A stretch of DNA of 54,085 nucleotides, taken from the NCBI RefSeq assembly GCF_001476655.1, contig NZ_LDRT01000079.1:1-54085 (forward strand). Reading direction: 5' to 3'. The notes under the pieces are model-generated. The model worked only from the letters and a program-made list of their open reading frames with translations. It did no database searches and was not told where the DNA came from. Below, in pieces: positions 22,244-34,098 of the stretch. A program made the position numbers and the translations under genes. Every line of letters begins with the position of its first letter. The stretch's first letter is position 1. The DNA comes from Microbacterium testaceum (GTDB lineage Bacteria; Actinomycetota; Actinomycetes; Actinomycetales; Microbacteriaceae).

Positions 22244-23151
22244 AGCTCCTGGGCGAAGTTGCCCTGCAGGCGGATGAAGACGCGGTGGCAGACGAGCAGC
22301 AGCACGACGCCGACGACGCCGGCGATGCCCATGCGCAAGAGAAGGTCGGCGGGCCATTCCGCGGTGTCGCCGGCGACCCAGAATGCGCGCTGGAAGCCGA
22401 GAACGGCGAGAGTGAGCGGATTGTTCGTGTACACCTCGAGCACGGTCGGCGACGGGATCAACGTCTTGGCCATCTGCCACGAATAGACGATCGGGCTGGC
22501 CCAGAACAGCAGCATCGTGATGACCTCGACGAGGTACTGGACGTCGCGCAGGTACACGTTGACGGCGCTGAACAGCAGGGCGAACGCGGTGCCGTAGATC
22601 ACGATCAGCATCACGGACGGGACCGCATAGACCAGCTGAAGATGGAACGGCGGCTTCGCGACGAGGAACGTCGCACCGATCAGGACGATGAGCTGGATGC
22701 AGAAGTTGAACAGCGCGGAACCCACGCTCGAGAGAGGGAACACCTCGCGCGGAAGGTAGACCTTCTTGACCAGCCCGGCGTTGGTGAGCACCGAACCTGT
22801 TCCGCCGACGACGATCTCGGTGAACAGACCGATCGCGGACAGTCCCGCGAAAACGTAGACCGCGAAATCGGGGATGCTCTTGGCCGCACCGAGGAACTGA
22901 CCCATGACGACGAAATACACCGCCAGCTGGATCAGCGGGCGGATGAGCGACCAGAAGAAGCCGAGGGTCGAATCCTTGTACCGGGCCTTCAGGTCGCGGC
23001 GGACGAGGAGGCCCAGCATTTCGCGGTGGGAGAAGATCGCTCGGATCGCTCCCCACCACGCCCCGGAGCCGCTGACGGCGCCGACCGGCTTCAGCGGGGT
23101 CGCCGCGAGCCGCTGCAGGCGAAGCGTAGCCTCTTCATTTGCGCGTGACAT
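22240..23151 (-). CDS. ABC-2 type polysaccharide export permease (Wzm-like)
   Basis: A 303-residue ABC-2 membrane protein forming the channel for the Wzt-like ATPase downstream. The N-terminal cytosolic part has LLVRRDLKARYKDSTLGF, the typical R-D-L-K-x-R-Y-x-x-x-x-L-G motif before the first membrane helix, then FWSLIRPLIQL. About six membrane helices follow, and the late FQRAFW is the family's final-helix element. The ATG is preceded by a -10 box 8 bases upstream. Confidence 0.92.
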   Translation of the reverse strand: MSRANEEATLRLQRLAATPLKPVGAVSGSGAWWGAIRAIFSHREMLGLLVRRDLKARYKDSTLGFFWSLIRPLIQLAVYFVVMGQFLGAAKSIPDFAVYVFAGLSAIGLFTEIVVGGTGSVLTNAGLVKKVYLPREVFPLSSVGSALFNFCIQLIVLIGATFLVAKPPFHLQLVYAVPSVMLIVIYGTAFALLFSAVNVYLRDVQYLVEVITMLLFWASPIVYSWQMAKTLIPSPTVLEVYTNNPLTLAVLGFQRAFWVAGDTAEWPADLLLRMGIAGVVGVVLLLVCHRVFIRLQGNFAQEL

Positions 23152-23159
23152 CGCCTTCG

Positions 23160-23165
23160 ATCCTA
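23160..23165 (-). promoter_or_regulatory. -10 box of the first Wzm/Wzt pair
   Basis: On the minus strand TAGGAT is followed by 8 bases and the ATG of the permease gene. The 72-base gap to the upstream rhamnose gene holds no other feature. Confidence 0.55.
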
Positions 23166-23223
23166 CCGTGCGCCTACCTGAGAGCCGCCGGAGGCGAGAC
23201 CGGAGCGGCTCGACAGCCGAGGA

Positions 23224-24633
23224 TCACCCCCGGGTCGAAGCGAGGTACTGCTGCAGGCGTTCCTGCCACGTGATGTCGAGCACGGTCGTCTCGAGCACGC
23301 TGTTGCGCGGTCGCGGCGAGATCCGAACGGTCGACGAGGCGTGATACTCCTCTGTCGTGACGCCCGTGACGCGGTCCGGATCGTGCCCCGTCAGGCGGAA
23401 CACCTCGCGGGCGACCTCGTGCCATGCTGCCGGCTCGCCGACGCTCGTGACGTTGTGCACGCCGTACGGGGCGCCGGACTCCACGAGGTGGCGGATGCTC
23501 GCGGCGACGTCGGAGGCGAACGTCAGTCGACCGATCTGGTCGTTGACCACTCGCGGATCGATCCCGCGCTCGGCGAGGTCGACCATCGTGCGGACGAAGT
23601 TGTTCCCCTCGCCGATCACCCAGCTGGTACGGATGATGTAGTGCCGCGGCACCACGGACACGATCGCGTCACCGGCCGCCTTCGTCTGCGCGTAGACGCC
23701 GAGGGGGGAGAGGGGATCGGATGCGGTGTAGGGCGCGTCCTTCGTGCCGTCGAACACGTAGTCGCTCGAGATGTGGACGAGGGTGATGCCGTGGGCGGTG
23801 GCCACGCGGCTCAGCGCGGCGACCGCGGTGACATTGGCGCTCCACGCCTCGACACGACCCTCCGGCGTCTCCGCGGCGTCGACCTTCGTGTAAGCGGCGG
23901 CGTTGATGATGGTGCGGTAGTCGCGCCACCGGCGCGCGGCACCCAGGTCGGCAGACGAGAGGTCGAGATCCGCGCGGGAGGCGTACTCGATCCACGGGTG
24001 ATCGCCGAATTCTGCGCGCAACGCACGCCCGAGCTGGCCGTCTGCTCCCGTGACGAGGATCTTTGCAGGAGGCATCGGCACGACCTCGGCCAGTCGCGGA
24101 TGCTGGAGGTCCTTCGCACTGATCTCGACCGAATCGAGCGGGATGGGCCAGGCGATCGACGCCGTCTCATCGGCGAGATTGAGGAAGGTGTACGTCGCGT
24201 CCGGCGACCAGTGGTCGTTGACGAGGTACGTGTACGCGGTGTCGGGCTCGAGCGTCTGGTACGAGTTGCCGACGCCGCGCGGCACGAAGATCGCCGTCGA
24301 CGCGTCGAGTTCGGCGGTGAAGACCGCCCCGAAGGTGTCGCCCTCGCGCAGGTCGACCCAGGCCCCGAAGATCCGGCCCGTCGCGACCGAGACGTACTTG
24401 TCCCAGGGCTCGGCATGGATGCCACGGGTGGTGCCGACCGCATCGTTGAACGAGATGTTGTTCTGCACCGGACCGAAGTCCGGCAGATCGATCCCCGCAG
24501 CGAGCATCTTCTCGCGCTGCCAGTTCTCCTTGAACCATCCCCGGGTGTCGCCGTGCACAGGGAGATCGAGGAGGACCAGCCCCGGGATGGGGGTCGTCCG
24601 GGCCGAGAGGGCTTTACCGAACTCGATGGTCAC
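23224..24633 (-). CDS. rmlCD: Fused dTDP-4-dehydrorhamnose 3,5-epimerase / dTDP-4-dehydrorhamnose reductase
   Basis: A 469-residue fusion of the last two enzymes of dTDP-L-rhamnose synthesis. Residues 1 to about 190 are an RmlC cupin with LDLPVHGDTRGWFKENWQ, then TRGIHAEPWDKYVSVATG (catalytic His), and IFVPRGVGNSYQTLEP. Residues about 197-469 are RmlD, with ILVTGADGQLGRALRAEF (Rossmann), LVHISSDYVFDGT, the YAQTKAAGD catalytic YxxxK, and IIRTSWVIGEGNNFV. Such fusions are known in actinobacteria. The GTG start lies 4 bases after the rmlB stop. Confidence 0.94.
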   Translation of the reverse strand: MTIEFGKALSARTTPIPGLVLLDLPVHGDTRGWFKENWQREKMLAAGIDLPDFGPVQNNISFNDAVGTTRGIHAEPWDKYVSVATGRIFGAWVDLREGDTFGAVFTAELDASTAIFVPRGVGNSYQTLEPDTAYTYLVNDHWSPDATYTFLNLADETASIAWPIPLDSVEISAKDLQHPRLAEVVPMPPAKILVTGADGQLGRALRAEFGDHPWIEYASRADLDLSSADLGAARRWRDYRTIINAAAYTKVDAAETPEGRVEAWSANVTAVAALSRVATAHGITLVHISSDYVFDGTKDAPYTASDPLSPLGVYAQTKAAGDAIVSVVPRHYIIRTSWVIGEGNNFVRTMVDLAERGIDPRVVNDQIGRLTFASDVAASIRHLVESGAPYGVHNVTSVGEPAAWHEVAREVFRLTGHDPDRVTGVTTEEYHASSTVRISPRPRNSVLETTVLDITWQERLQQYLASTRG

Positions 24634-24637
24634 CGCG

Positions 24638-26509
<1,872 letters not shown>

Positions 26510-26607
26510 TCATCGTGTCACAGTTCGCGGCACGGCCCCGAACGTGACGGCCCGGACACCCGGCGGGAGAAGAGGCGCGCGAGCCGAGCGGCGGCCAGCC
26601 GACGGGG

Positions 26608-27741
26608 CTACTTCAGCAGCCGCCGAGCAGCCATCTCTTCGAGGGACTGACGGTAGGTGTCGCCGCCCACGGGCTCGTCGACGACCCACTCGACGAAGCG
26701 CCGCACCCCCTCGGCGAAGGGGACCTCGGGGTGGAAGCCGAGCACCGAACTCAGGCGGCGGGTGTCCGCGACGTTGTGGCGGATGTCGCCGAGTCGGTAG
26801 CGGCCCGTGATCGAGGTCTGCACAGGGACGCCGAAGGCGGCGGACAGCGCCTCGACCACGTCGAGGACGGTCGTCGCGGTGCCCGACCCGACGTTGAAGA
26901 CCCCACCCGCCGCTTCGGGGATCGTGGCGGCCAGGAACGTGGCCTCGACCACATCGTCGATGTAGACGAAGTCGCGGCTCTCCTGTCCGTCCTCGAAGAT
27001 ATCGATGCCCTGCCCCTGGCGGATGAGGGTGGAGAAGATCGAAAGGATCCCGGTGTACGGGTTGGTCAGCGATTGCCCCGGCCCGTACACGTTCTGATAG
27101 CGCAGGGACACGGCTTCGACGCCGATGGTCGGAGCGACCGTCATGATCAACGATTCCTGCACCTGCTTGGTGATCCCGTACACCGACGAGGGGTGCAGCA
27201 CCGCGTCCTCGGACGTGGGGATCAGCTCGAGCTCTTCGCCGTCGTCGCCGCGGACGGCGAAGTCACCGCTCGCCATCGCGGCATCGGTCCGGTGCGGCGG
27301 GTAGACGACGGTGCCGGCGCCGGTGCGGTACGCGCCCTCGCCGTAGATCGATCGCGAGGAGGCGACGACCATGCGTCGCACCGAGTGAGGCTCGTTGGTC
27401 AGCAGATCCATGAGCTTCGCCGTGCCGCCGATGTTGGCTTCGACGTAGCGGTCGATCTCGTACATCGACTGGCCGGTGCCGGTCTCGGCGGCGAGATGGA
27501 TCACGATCTCGACGTCGACGAGGGCCGCACGCAGGTCGTCCACCGACGTCACCGTCCCGCGGTGCACCTCGGCCACGCCCGCGACGGCGCGCAGCAACGG
27601 CGAGGTCGTGTCGGGATCCGAGCCGTGCACCTGGGCGAGGAGCGCGTCGAGCACCCGGACCCGATGACCGGCAGCAGCGAGCCGCGACGCCAGGCGGCTT
27701 CCGATGAAGCCTGCGCCGCCGGTGATGAGGACGTGAGCCAC
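26608..27741 (-). CDS. Nucleotide-sugar epimerase (SDR), possibly dTDP-L-rhamnose 4-epimerase-like
   Basis: A 377-residue extended [21 protein letters not shown] binds NAD; the catalytic triad is S129 (VASSRSIYGEG) and Y188/K192 (SVYGITKQVQE). Between about residues 135 and 183 it has an insertion ending in LIPTSEDAVLHPSSVYG, reminiscent of WbiB-type dTDP-L-rhamnose 4-epimerases, which make dTDP-6-deoxy-L-talose. Location next to rmlABCD supports a dTDP-sugar substrate, but a UDP-sugar or GDP-sugar epimerase is not excluded. Its GTG is 4 bases after the decarboxylase gene, in one operon with it. Confidence 0.82.
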   Translation of the reverse strand: MAHVLITGGAGFIGSRLASRLAAAGHRVRVLDALLAQVHGSDPDTTSPLLRAVAGVAEVHRGTVTSVDDLRAALVDVEIVIHLAAETGTGQSMYEIDRYVEANIGGTAKLMDLLTNEPHSVRRMVVASSRSIYGEGAYRTGAGTVVYPPHRTDAAMASGDFAVRGDDGEELELIPTSEDAVLHPSSVYGITKQVQESLIMTVAPTIGVEAVSLRYQNVYGPGQSLTNPYTGILSIFSTLIRQGQGIDIFEDGQESRDFVYIDDVVEATFLAATIPEAAGGVFNVGSGTATTVLDVVEALSAAFGVPVQTSITGRYRLGDIRHNVADTRRLSSVLGFHPEVPFAEGVRRFVEWVVDEPVGGDTYRQSLEEMAARRLLK

Positions 27742-27745
27742 GGCG

Positions 27746-28687
<942 letters not shown>

Positions 28688-28693
28688 GTCCTC

Positions 28694-28699
28694 AGCGTA
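28694..28699 (-). promoter_or_regulatory. -10 box of the UDP-xylose synthase gene
   Basis: On the minus strand TACGCT, 6 bases, then GTG. It separates this gene and the epimerase from the glycosyltransferase operon upstream. Confidence 0.6.
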
Positions 28700-28718
28700 A
28701 CAGCGGGGTCCGGGGCGC

Positions 28719-29600
28719 TCAGCGGGTGGCGGACACCATGCGCGCCTGACCGAACGTGCGCCCGAGGGTGCCCTCGAGCCGTCCGAGGAACATCGGCCAC
28801 CCGTCGCCGACTGTGATCGGCCGGGGGTTGCGGATGCCGTAGAGCAAGCCCGCGGCGGTGAAGGCGAGGCGCCACCAGAGCGGGTAGCCGTGGACGGCGA
28901 AGGCGCGCCCGGTGCCGCGGCCGTAGGCGCGCAGCTTGCGTCGGCGTTCCGCTGTGCTGAGGCCGAAGCCCGTCGAGATGCCGTCGACGTGGACATCAGC
29001 GGGGAGCCACCGGAACTCCTTCAGAAGCCGGGGTTCGTGCGTCATCGCCCGCAGGAGCAGATCGGTGCCCTCCGCCACCTGCCACGGCGACGCCGAACCC
29101 GGACCCATGTTCTCGTCGAACCCTCCGACGGCGTCGAAGAGCGAGCGGCGGATCAGGATGCCCATCTCGATCACCGACCACACGTTGTACTTGTCCAGCG
29201 GTGTGCCCGCGGAGGGGAGGGTGGTCTTCGGGCCGCGCTCATCCCACGAGGTGAAGCCGCCCGCGAGGAAGCCGGGGTCGTCGACGGCGGCGTGCAGCGC
29301 GGCCACGGTGCCGTCGGGGTACGTCGTGTTGTCGTTGGGGAAGGTGACCACGGCGTCTCCGGCGGGCAGGGCCGCGACGCCCGTGTTGCGCCCGAGGGAG
29401 GCACCCCGAGCGGAGGTGGTCGCGGTCACCGGGACCCCGCGTGCGGAGAACTCCGCAGCGAGGGCGGCCACATCGTCCTGGGCGCCCTGGGCCACGAGGA
29501 CGACATGATCGCCCTGACGGAGTTGATCCTCGAGGGAGGTCAGAAGCGCGCGGAGCGGCTCGAGCCGTCCCAGCGTCGTCACGACGAAGCCGATGGTCAT
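28719..29600 (-). CDS. GT2 family glycosyltransferase
   Basis: A 293-residue GT-A transferase. It begins [18 protein letters not shown], with [16 protein letters not shown] and [14 protein letters not shown], where PNDN stands at the DXD position. [19 protein letters not shown] and [11 protein letters not shown] form the acceptor half. The C-terminus around [17 protein letters not shown] may be a membrane-associated helix. A ribosome-binding sequence GAGAGGA lies 6 bases before the ATG. It is the last gene of the minus-strand assembly operon, 16 bases after its neighbour. Confidence 0.85.
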   Translation of the reverse strand: MTIGFVVTTLGRLEPLRALLTSLEDQLRQGDHVVLVAQGAQDDVAALAAEFSARGVPVTATTSARGASLGRNTGVAALPAGDAVVTFPNDNTTYPDGTVAALHAAVDDPGFLAGGFTSWDERGPKTTLPSAGTPLDKYNVWSVIEMGILIRRSLFDAVGGFDENMGPGSASPWQVAEGTDLLLRAMTHEPRLLKEFRWLPADVHVDGISTGFGLSTAERRRKLRAYGRGTGRAFAVHGYPLWWRLAFTAAGLLYGIRNPRPITVGDGWPMFLGRLEGTLGRTFGQARMVSATR

Positions 29601-29616
29601 GGGGCGTCCTCTCGGG

Positions 29617-30498
29617 TCAAGGCAGGGCGTTCACGGCCGGGTAGGCCGGATCGGGAGCGGGCGAGCCGAGGCGCCAGCCGGCCCGGACGTAGGCAGCACC
29701 GCGGCGATCGCCGCGCGCCGCGGTGAGCAGGACCTTGGCGCTGAGGCGGGCGAGGCCCGTCACGGTCGTGGCTCCGCCGTGCAGGGTGAGGAAGTGACGG
29801 AACGCCTGGCTGGAGTAGGCGAGGATCCGCGAACCCGCCCGCGAGTGCGACGACGAGACCGCGTGGGTCAGGACGGCGTCCGCCACCTCGGCGAAGCCGA
29901 TACCGCGGGCGCGAAGGCGGAACCCGTACTCGACGTCCTCCCAGTACATGAAGAAGCGCTCGTCGAGAAGTCCCGCGGTCTCCAGCGTCGAGCGTCGCAC
30001 GAGGACGCACGCCCAGGTCAGGAAGTCGGGCTGCTCCGCCGGCCGCGGTTGCCTGATGCCCCAGGTCAGGCGATTCACGATCCCGCCGGCGGAGAAACGC
30101 TGGCCGTCGGGCGTGACGATGCGCGGACCGACGACCCCGAGGGACGCATCCGTCGCCAACGCGTCACGTAGCCGGTCGATGTCGTCGACGGGGAGGGTCG
30201 CGTCGTTGTTCATGACAAGGAGGAGGTCGATCTCGTCGTCGGCGAGGAGGACCTTCATCCCGGCGTTCACGCCGACCGCGAATCCGGTGTTGGCGCTCAG
30301 CTCGACGAACTCGATGCGGTCGTCGGGCGCGAAGGCATCCCGGATCGTCCCATCTGCCTCGTTGTCGACGACCACGACGCGGGTGATGGCGGGCGAGGCG
30401 AGAAGGCCCGTCACGCACTCGACGGTCTGCACGCGATCGCGCCACGTGAGCACGACGGCGCCGACGCGCGCGCCCGCGTCATGGGGGGAGGGAGTCAT
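29617..30498 (-). CDS. GT2 family glycosyltransferase, rhamnosyltransferase-like
   Basis: A 293-residue protein resembling WbbL-type rhamnosyltransferases. VGAVVLTWRDRVQTVEC and VVVVDNEADGTIRDAF form the nucleotide-binding half. LLLVMNNDATLPVDDI has NND at the DXD place, and LDERFFMYWEDVEYGFRLRA is the conserved W-E-D-V-E motif of rhamnosyltransferase-like GT2s. With rmlABCD nearby, rhamnose transfer is a reasonable but unproven role. The ATG at 30498 overlaps the flippase stop (ATGA). Confidence 0.87.
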   Translation of the reverse strand: MTPSPHDAGARVGAVVLTWRDRVQTVECVTGLLASPAITRVVVVDNEADGTIRDAFAPDDRIEFVELSANTGFAVGVNAGMKVLLADDEIDLLLVMNNDATLPVDDIDRLRDALATDASLGVVGPRIVTPDGQRFSAGGIVNRLTWGIRQPRPAEQPDFLTWACVLVRRSTLETAGLLDERFFMYWEDVEYGFRLRARGIGFAEVADAVLTHAVSSSHSRAGSRILAYSSQAFRHFLTLHGGATTVTGLARLSAKVLLTAARGDRRGAAYVRAGWRLGSPAPDPAYPAVNALP

Positions 30499-31763
30499 AC
30501 GGTGCGGTCCTGTTCTTCTCGGGCCGGAGGGGACGCGATGTCGCGCATCGCGACGGCGCACGGCCGCCACAGCAGGAGGGTGGCCAGGCCCTCGGTGAGG
30601 GCGTAGCCGAGAGCGGCGCCGAGGGGGCCGATCACGATGGCCATCGCGACCATGGCGGGGACGCCGATCGCCGTCGCCACGAGCGTAGCGCGCATGACCA
30701 GGCGGGCCTTGCCCGCGGGGAAGAGCACGTGACGCGTCATCGAGGTGCGGAGGGAGAGGAAGAGGAACACGAGGCCCATCGCGGCGACCAGATCGACTCC
30801 GGCCGCGGCCGACTCCCCGAACATGACCAGACTCACCCAGGGACCGAGCGCGGTGAGCACGAGGGCGCCGAGAAGGCCGAAGGCCCCGTGCGTGGCGAGG
30901 GCCACCCGCAGCCGTCGACGACGATCGAGGGCATCGCCTTCGCTAACCCAGCTCTGGAAGGCGCTCGCGAGGGTGAAGGGAAGGACGCTGCCGAGCTTGA
31001 ACATCTTGTCGGCCGAGGCGTAGCCGGCGGCCGCGGAGGGGAGCGCCGTGACGTTCACGAGGGGAGCGGGCACGCTCGAGTACGCGCTCAGAGCGGCATC
31101 GTTGACGGCGACGGGGAGTCCCGCGCGCAGCAGTCCGGGAATCTCCCGGGCTGGGGGCCAGGGACCGGGATGCCGGCGCAGCAGGCGCGCGCTGAAGAGC
31201 GTCGTGCCGCCCAGCGTCACGAGAATGCCCGCGACCGGGTAGAGCTCGACGACGCCGGTCAGCAGGATCGCCCCCGCGGCGAGAGCGGTGGCCATCACGC
31301 GCGGGACCGCGTCGTAGACGATGATCGTGCGGGGATCCCCGACGCCCGCGCAGTACCAGGTGAACGTCAGGGCGATCAGGGCCCCCTGCACGCCCATCAG
31401 CACCGTCAGCAGTTCGGATCCCGGCGAGGCGACGAACCAGCACACCACCGCGAGGACGGGCAGCACGATCACGGCGAGCAGGAGTCGCACCACGATCGAG
31501 TCGCGGTACAGCCGTGCGCGCCGGTCGTCGTCGGGGGCGATAGAGATGAGGGCCGGGCCGACCGCCGTCCATCCGTAGCCGATCGCGATCGCCGCGAAGG
31601 TGCCGATCGCCTCTCCCGCGATCGCGCTGGCCCACCCGCCGTCGCCGGCGAGGCGCGAGATGAGCGGCAGGACCAGCAGGGGCGAGATGGCGGCGATGGC
31701 CGGGACCACCATGAAGCCCAGGAGACGTCCGCGCAGCGGTGCCGGTCCCGCCGTGTCGGTCAT
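30495..31763 (-). CDS. Wzx-like polysaccharide flippase
   Basis: A 422-residue membrane protein with about 12 hydrophobic segments, like MATE/MOP-type lipid-linked oligosaccharide flippases. The N-terminal helix region MVVPAIAAISPLLVLPLIS and the later ASADKMFKLGSVLPFTLASA resemble Wzx. No enzymatic motif is seen. It sits between GT4 and GT2 genes with four-base overlaps on both sides, so it probably flips the lipid-linked repeat unit made by these enzymes. Confidence 0.85.
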   Translation of the reverse strand: MTDTAGPAPLRGRLLGFMVVPAIAAISPLLVLPLISRLAGDGGWASAIAGEAIGTFAAIAIGYGWTAVGPALISIAPDDDRRARLYRDSIVVRLLLAVIVLPVLAVVCWFVASPGSELLTVLMGVQGALIALTFTWYCAGVGDPRTIIVYDAVPRVMATALAAGAILLTGVVELYPVAGILVTLGGTTLFSARLLRRHPGPWPPAREIPGLLRAGLPVAVNDAALSAYSSVPAPLVNVTALPSAAAGYASADKMFKLGSVLPFTLASAFQSWVSEGDALDRRRRLRVALATHGAFGLLGALVLTALGPWVSLVMFGESAAAGVDLVAAMGLVFLFLSLRTSMTRHVLFPAGKARLVMRATLVATAIGVPAMVAMAIVIGPLGAALGYALTEGLATLLLWRPCAVAMRDIASPPAREEQDRTV

Positions 31764-32884
31764 CGACGCTCCCGGAGCGCGCGGTCAAGGACCTCGGCGA
31801 CGCCGTCGGCCGCATCATCCCAGGTGAAGCGCGAGGCCCACTCCTGCGCGGCTTCGCGGGTCGCTGCGTCCGGGGGGTCGGCGAGGACGGAACGGATCGC
31901 GGCGCCGAAGGCGGCGGCATCCGTCGCATCGGCGTAGCGGGCGGCGGCGCCGCCCACCTCGCGGAGCACGGGGACGTCATGGGCAAGGACCGGGACGGCT
32001 CGCCGCAACGCGTCGACGACGGGAAGACCGAATCCCTCGACGAGGGACGGGCAGACATACAGGTCGGCCACCTGGAACAGCGCCTCGAGCTGGGCGTCGC
32101 TCACCCAGCCGGGGAGGACGACGTCGCGATCCAGCCCCAGACGCTCGACGTGGGCGCTGAGCGGGTCGGGCAGGCGGCTGCCGGCGATGACCGTGACGGG
32201 CCGTTCCGCCCGGGGCAGAGCGGCCAGGGCCTCCAGCAGGCCGGGGAAGTTCTTGTGCGGCATCCGGTTACCGACGCTCAACACGACCCGTCGCCCCTGC
32301 GGGAGGCCGAGCGGGGCGAGCGTGGCGGCCGGGTCGTCCTGCGGGCGCGGCTCGGTGCTGCCGTTGTGCACCACCGAGATGCGGTCGGAGGCGACCCCGA
32401 GGCGGGCGCGGATGCTCTCCGCGGCCGCGTGCGACACCGTGAGCACCTGGTCGGCCGTCCGGGCCGACCGCCGCATGAGGAGCGAGGTGGCACCGCGCTG
32501 CGCGCGCTCGGCGAGTCCGCCGGGCACCTCGTCGTAGATCGCGTCGTGGACGGTGACCACGCGCGGAACCCCGCGGAAGATCGGCCCGAAATTCGCCGGC
32601 GCCCACACCAGGTCGGCCCGGTGGCGACGGGCGAGCACGTCGGTGGCGGCGACGGCGCCGAGCGCCCAGGTGGCCGGGTCGGCGCCGACCCAGGGCACGA
32701 TCTGCACCGATCCGGGGAAGAAGGTCGTCACGCGCGTCTGTCCCGCGCGGCCGGTGAGGGCGGCGAAGCGCGCGTGCGGAATCCGCTCCTCCAGGCGGGG
32801 AAGGAGCTCCCGCACGTAGGTCTCGGTCCCGCCGCGCGAGCCGGTGAAGCCCAGCAGGTCGACGAGGATGCGGCGCGCGGCCAT
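31760..32884 (-). CDS. GT4 family glycosyltransferase
   Basis: A 374-residue GT-B transferase. The N-terminus ILVDLLGFTGSRGGTETYV has the GG-T-E motif near the acceptor site. VLTVSHAAAESIRARLG and VLSVGNRMPHKNFPGLLEAL mark the linker and donor domain. SLVEGFGLPVVDALRRAVPV is the E-x7-(E/D) donor motif, with the first glutamate present and an aspartate in the second place. This is the usual profile of mannosyl- or rhamnosyltransferases in surface glycan loci. The ATG shares one base with the preceding gene's stop (TGATG). Confidence 0.9.
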   Translation of the reverse strand: MAARRILVDLLGFTGSRGGTETYVRELLPRLEERIPHARFAALTGRAGQTRVTTFFPGSVQIVPWVGADPATWALGAVAATDVLARRHRADLVWAPANFGPIFRGVPRVVTVHDAIYDEVPGGLAERAQRGATSLLMRRSARTADQVLTVSHAAAESIRARLGVASDRISVVHNGSTEPRPQDDPAATLAPLGLPQGRRVVLSVGNRMPHKNFPGLLEALAALPRAERPVTVIAGSRLPDPLSAHVERLGLDRDVVLPGWVSDAQLEALFQVADLYVCPSLVEGFGLPVVDALRRAVPVLAHDVPVLREVGGAAARYADATDAAAFGAAIRSVLADPPDAATREAAQEWASRFTWDDAADGVAEVLDRALRERR

Positions 32885-34098
32885 CAGCTCTCGATGACGG
32901 CTTCGGGCCGCTGCTCGCGTCGCGGGGTGGTGAGCACGCCGGAGAAGAAGCTCATCATCACGGTCTGGAAGCCGAGGATGATCGTCAGCGCGCTCGGAAC
33001 CGCGATGCGCACCGCCTGCGCCGCGTTCTGTTGGCCGAAGTCGAGGCTGCCCCACAGCGCCACTTGGACGATGCCGATGACGATGCCCAGCACGAAGAGG
33101 GCGAGGCCGATCAGCAGGCCGCGCTCAGCCGACCACTTCGCGACGATGCGTCGATATCGCTCGCTCGTGGGGAGGAACCCCTCTTGCGTGGCGTACAGCT
33201 TCGTCAACCAGAAGAACAGCAGGGATTGGAATCCGATCACGCACAGCGCGCTGGCGTAGACCATCGTGGTGACGTCGAAGCCGACCCCGGCGATCTCGAT
33301 CCCCCCGAACGACAGGACGCCGACGGCGATCGCGCCCAGGAAGAACGCGACGAGACCCGGGTAGACGAACAGCCAGCGCGGAGCGAAGAGCAGCAGGAAG
33401 CGGAGGTGCCGCCAGCCGTCGTGCCAGCTGCGCAGGTGCGGAGGCCGCGAGCGACCGTCCTTCTTGAGGGTGGTCGGCACCTCTTCTATGCGGTATCGGG
33501 CGAGGGAGGCGCGCACGACCATCTCGGAGGCGAACTCCATGCCCGTGGTCTGCAGGTCCAGTTCGCGGATACGGGCCCGGTTGAACCCGCGCAGGCCGCA
33601 GTGGAAGTCGCGGATGCCGGGGCGGAAGAACAGCTCGCCGATGAACGACAGCACGGGGTTTCCGAGGTACTTGTGCAGCGGCGGCATGGCACCGGGGGCG
33701 ATGCCGCCGCGGAAGCGGTTGCCCATCACGAGGTCGGCGCCGGCGCGCAGGCGCTCGACAAAGGGCTCGAGGTTCTCGAAGTCGTAGCTGTCGTCGGCGT
33801 CGGCCATGATGACGAACCGGCCTCGCGCGGTCTCGATGCCGTTGATGAGCGCGGCCCCGTAACCGCGTCGGGGGGCGTGCGAGACGCGCGCGCCGAGGCC
33901 CTCGGCGATCGCCTGCGATCCGTCGGTGCTGCCGTTGTCGGAGATCAGGACCTCACCGCGGATCCCGGTGCGCGACAGGAAGCCCTGCGCCTTGCGGATG
34001 CAGACCTCCAGCGTCTCCGCCTCGTTGAGGCAGGGCATGAGGATCGTCAGCTCGACCTCATCGGTGGGGGCGGGATCGGTACGGGCGGGAGTGGTCAC
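32884..34098 (-). CDS. Membrane GT2, polyprenyl-phosphate glycosyltransferase-like
   Basis: A 404-residue protein with an N-terminal GT2 domain (about 1-240) and a C-terminal membrane part with four hydrophobic segments. LTILMPCLNEAETLEVCI, ISDNGSTDGSQAI, RRGYGAALINGIETARG and VIMADADDSYDF match dolichyl/polyprenyl-phosphate mannose or glucose synthases, and MGNRFRGGI is also typical. It likely loads a sugar on undecaprenyl (or decaprenyl) phosphate for use outside the membrane. GTGA overlap with the next gene and TGATG with the previous one indicate strict coupling. Confidence 0.9.
   Translation of the reverse strand: MTTPARTDPAPTDEVELTILMPCLNEAETLEVCIRKAQGFLSRTGIRGEVLISDNGSTDGSQAIAEGLGARVSHAPRRGYGAALINGIETARGRFVIMADADDSYDFENLEPFVERLRAGADLVMGNRFRGGIAPGAMPPLHKYLGNPVLSFIGELFFRPGIRDFHCGLRGFNRARIRELDLQTTGMEFASEMVVRASLARYRIEEVPTTLKKDGRSRPPHLRSWHDGWRHLRFLLLFAPRWLFVYPGLVAFFLGAIAVGVLSFGGIEIAGVGFDVTTMVYASALCVIGFQSLLFFWLTKLYATQEGFLPTSERYRRIVAKWSAERGLLIGLALFVLGIVIGIVQVALWGSLDFGQQNAAQAVRIAVPSALTIILGFQTVMMSFFSGVLTTPRREQRPEAVIES

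Noticed and set aside
30495..31763. MATE-type drug efflux pump
   Set aside because: Helix number would fit, but the four-base overlaps with glycosyltransferase genes on both sides make a glycan flippase far more likely.
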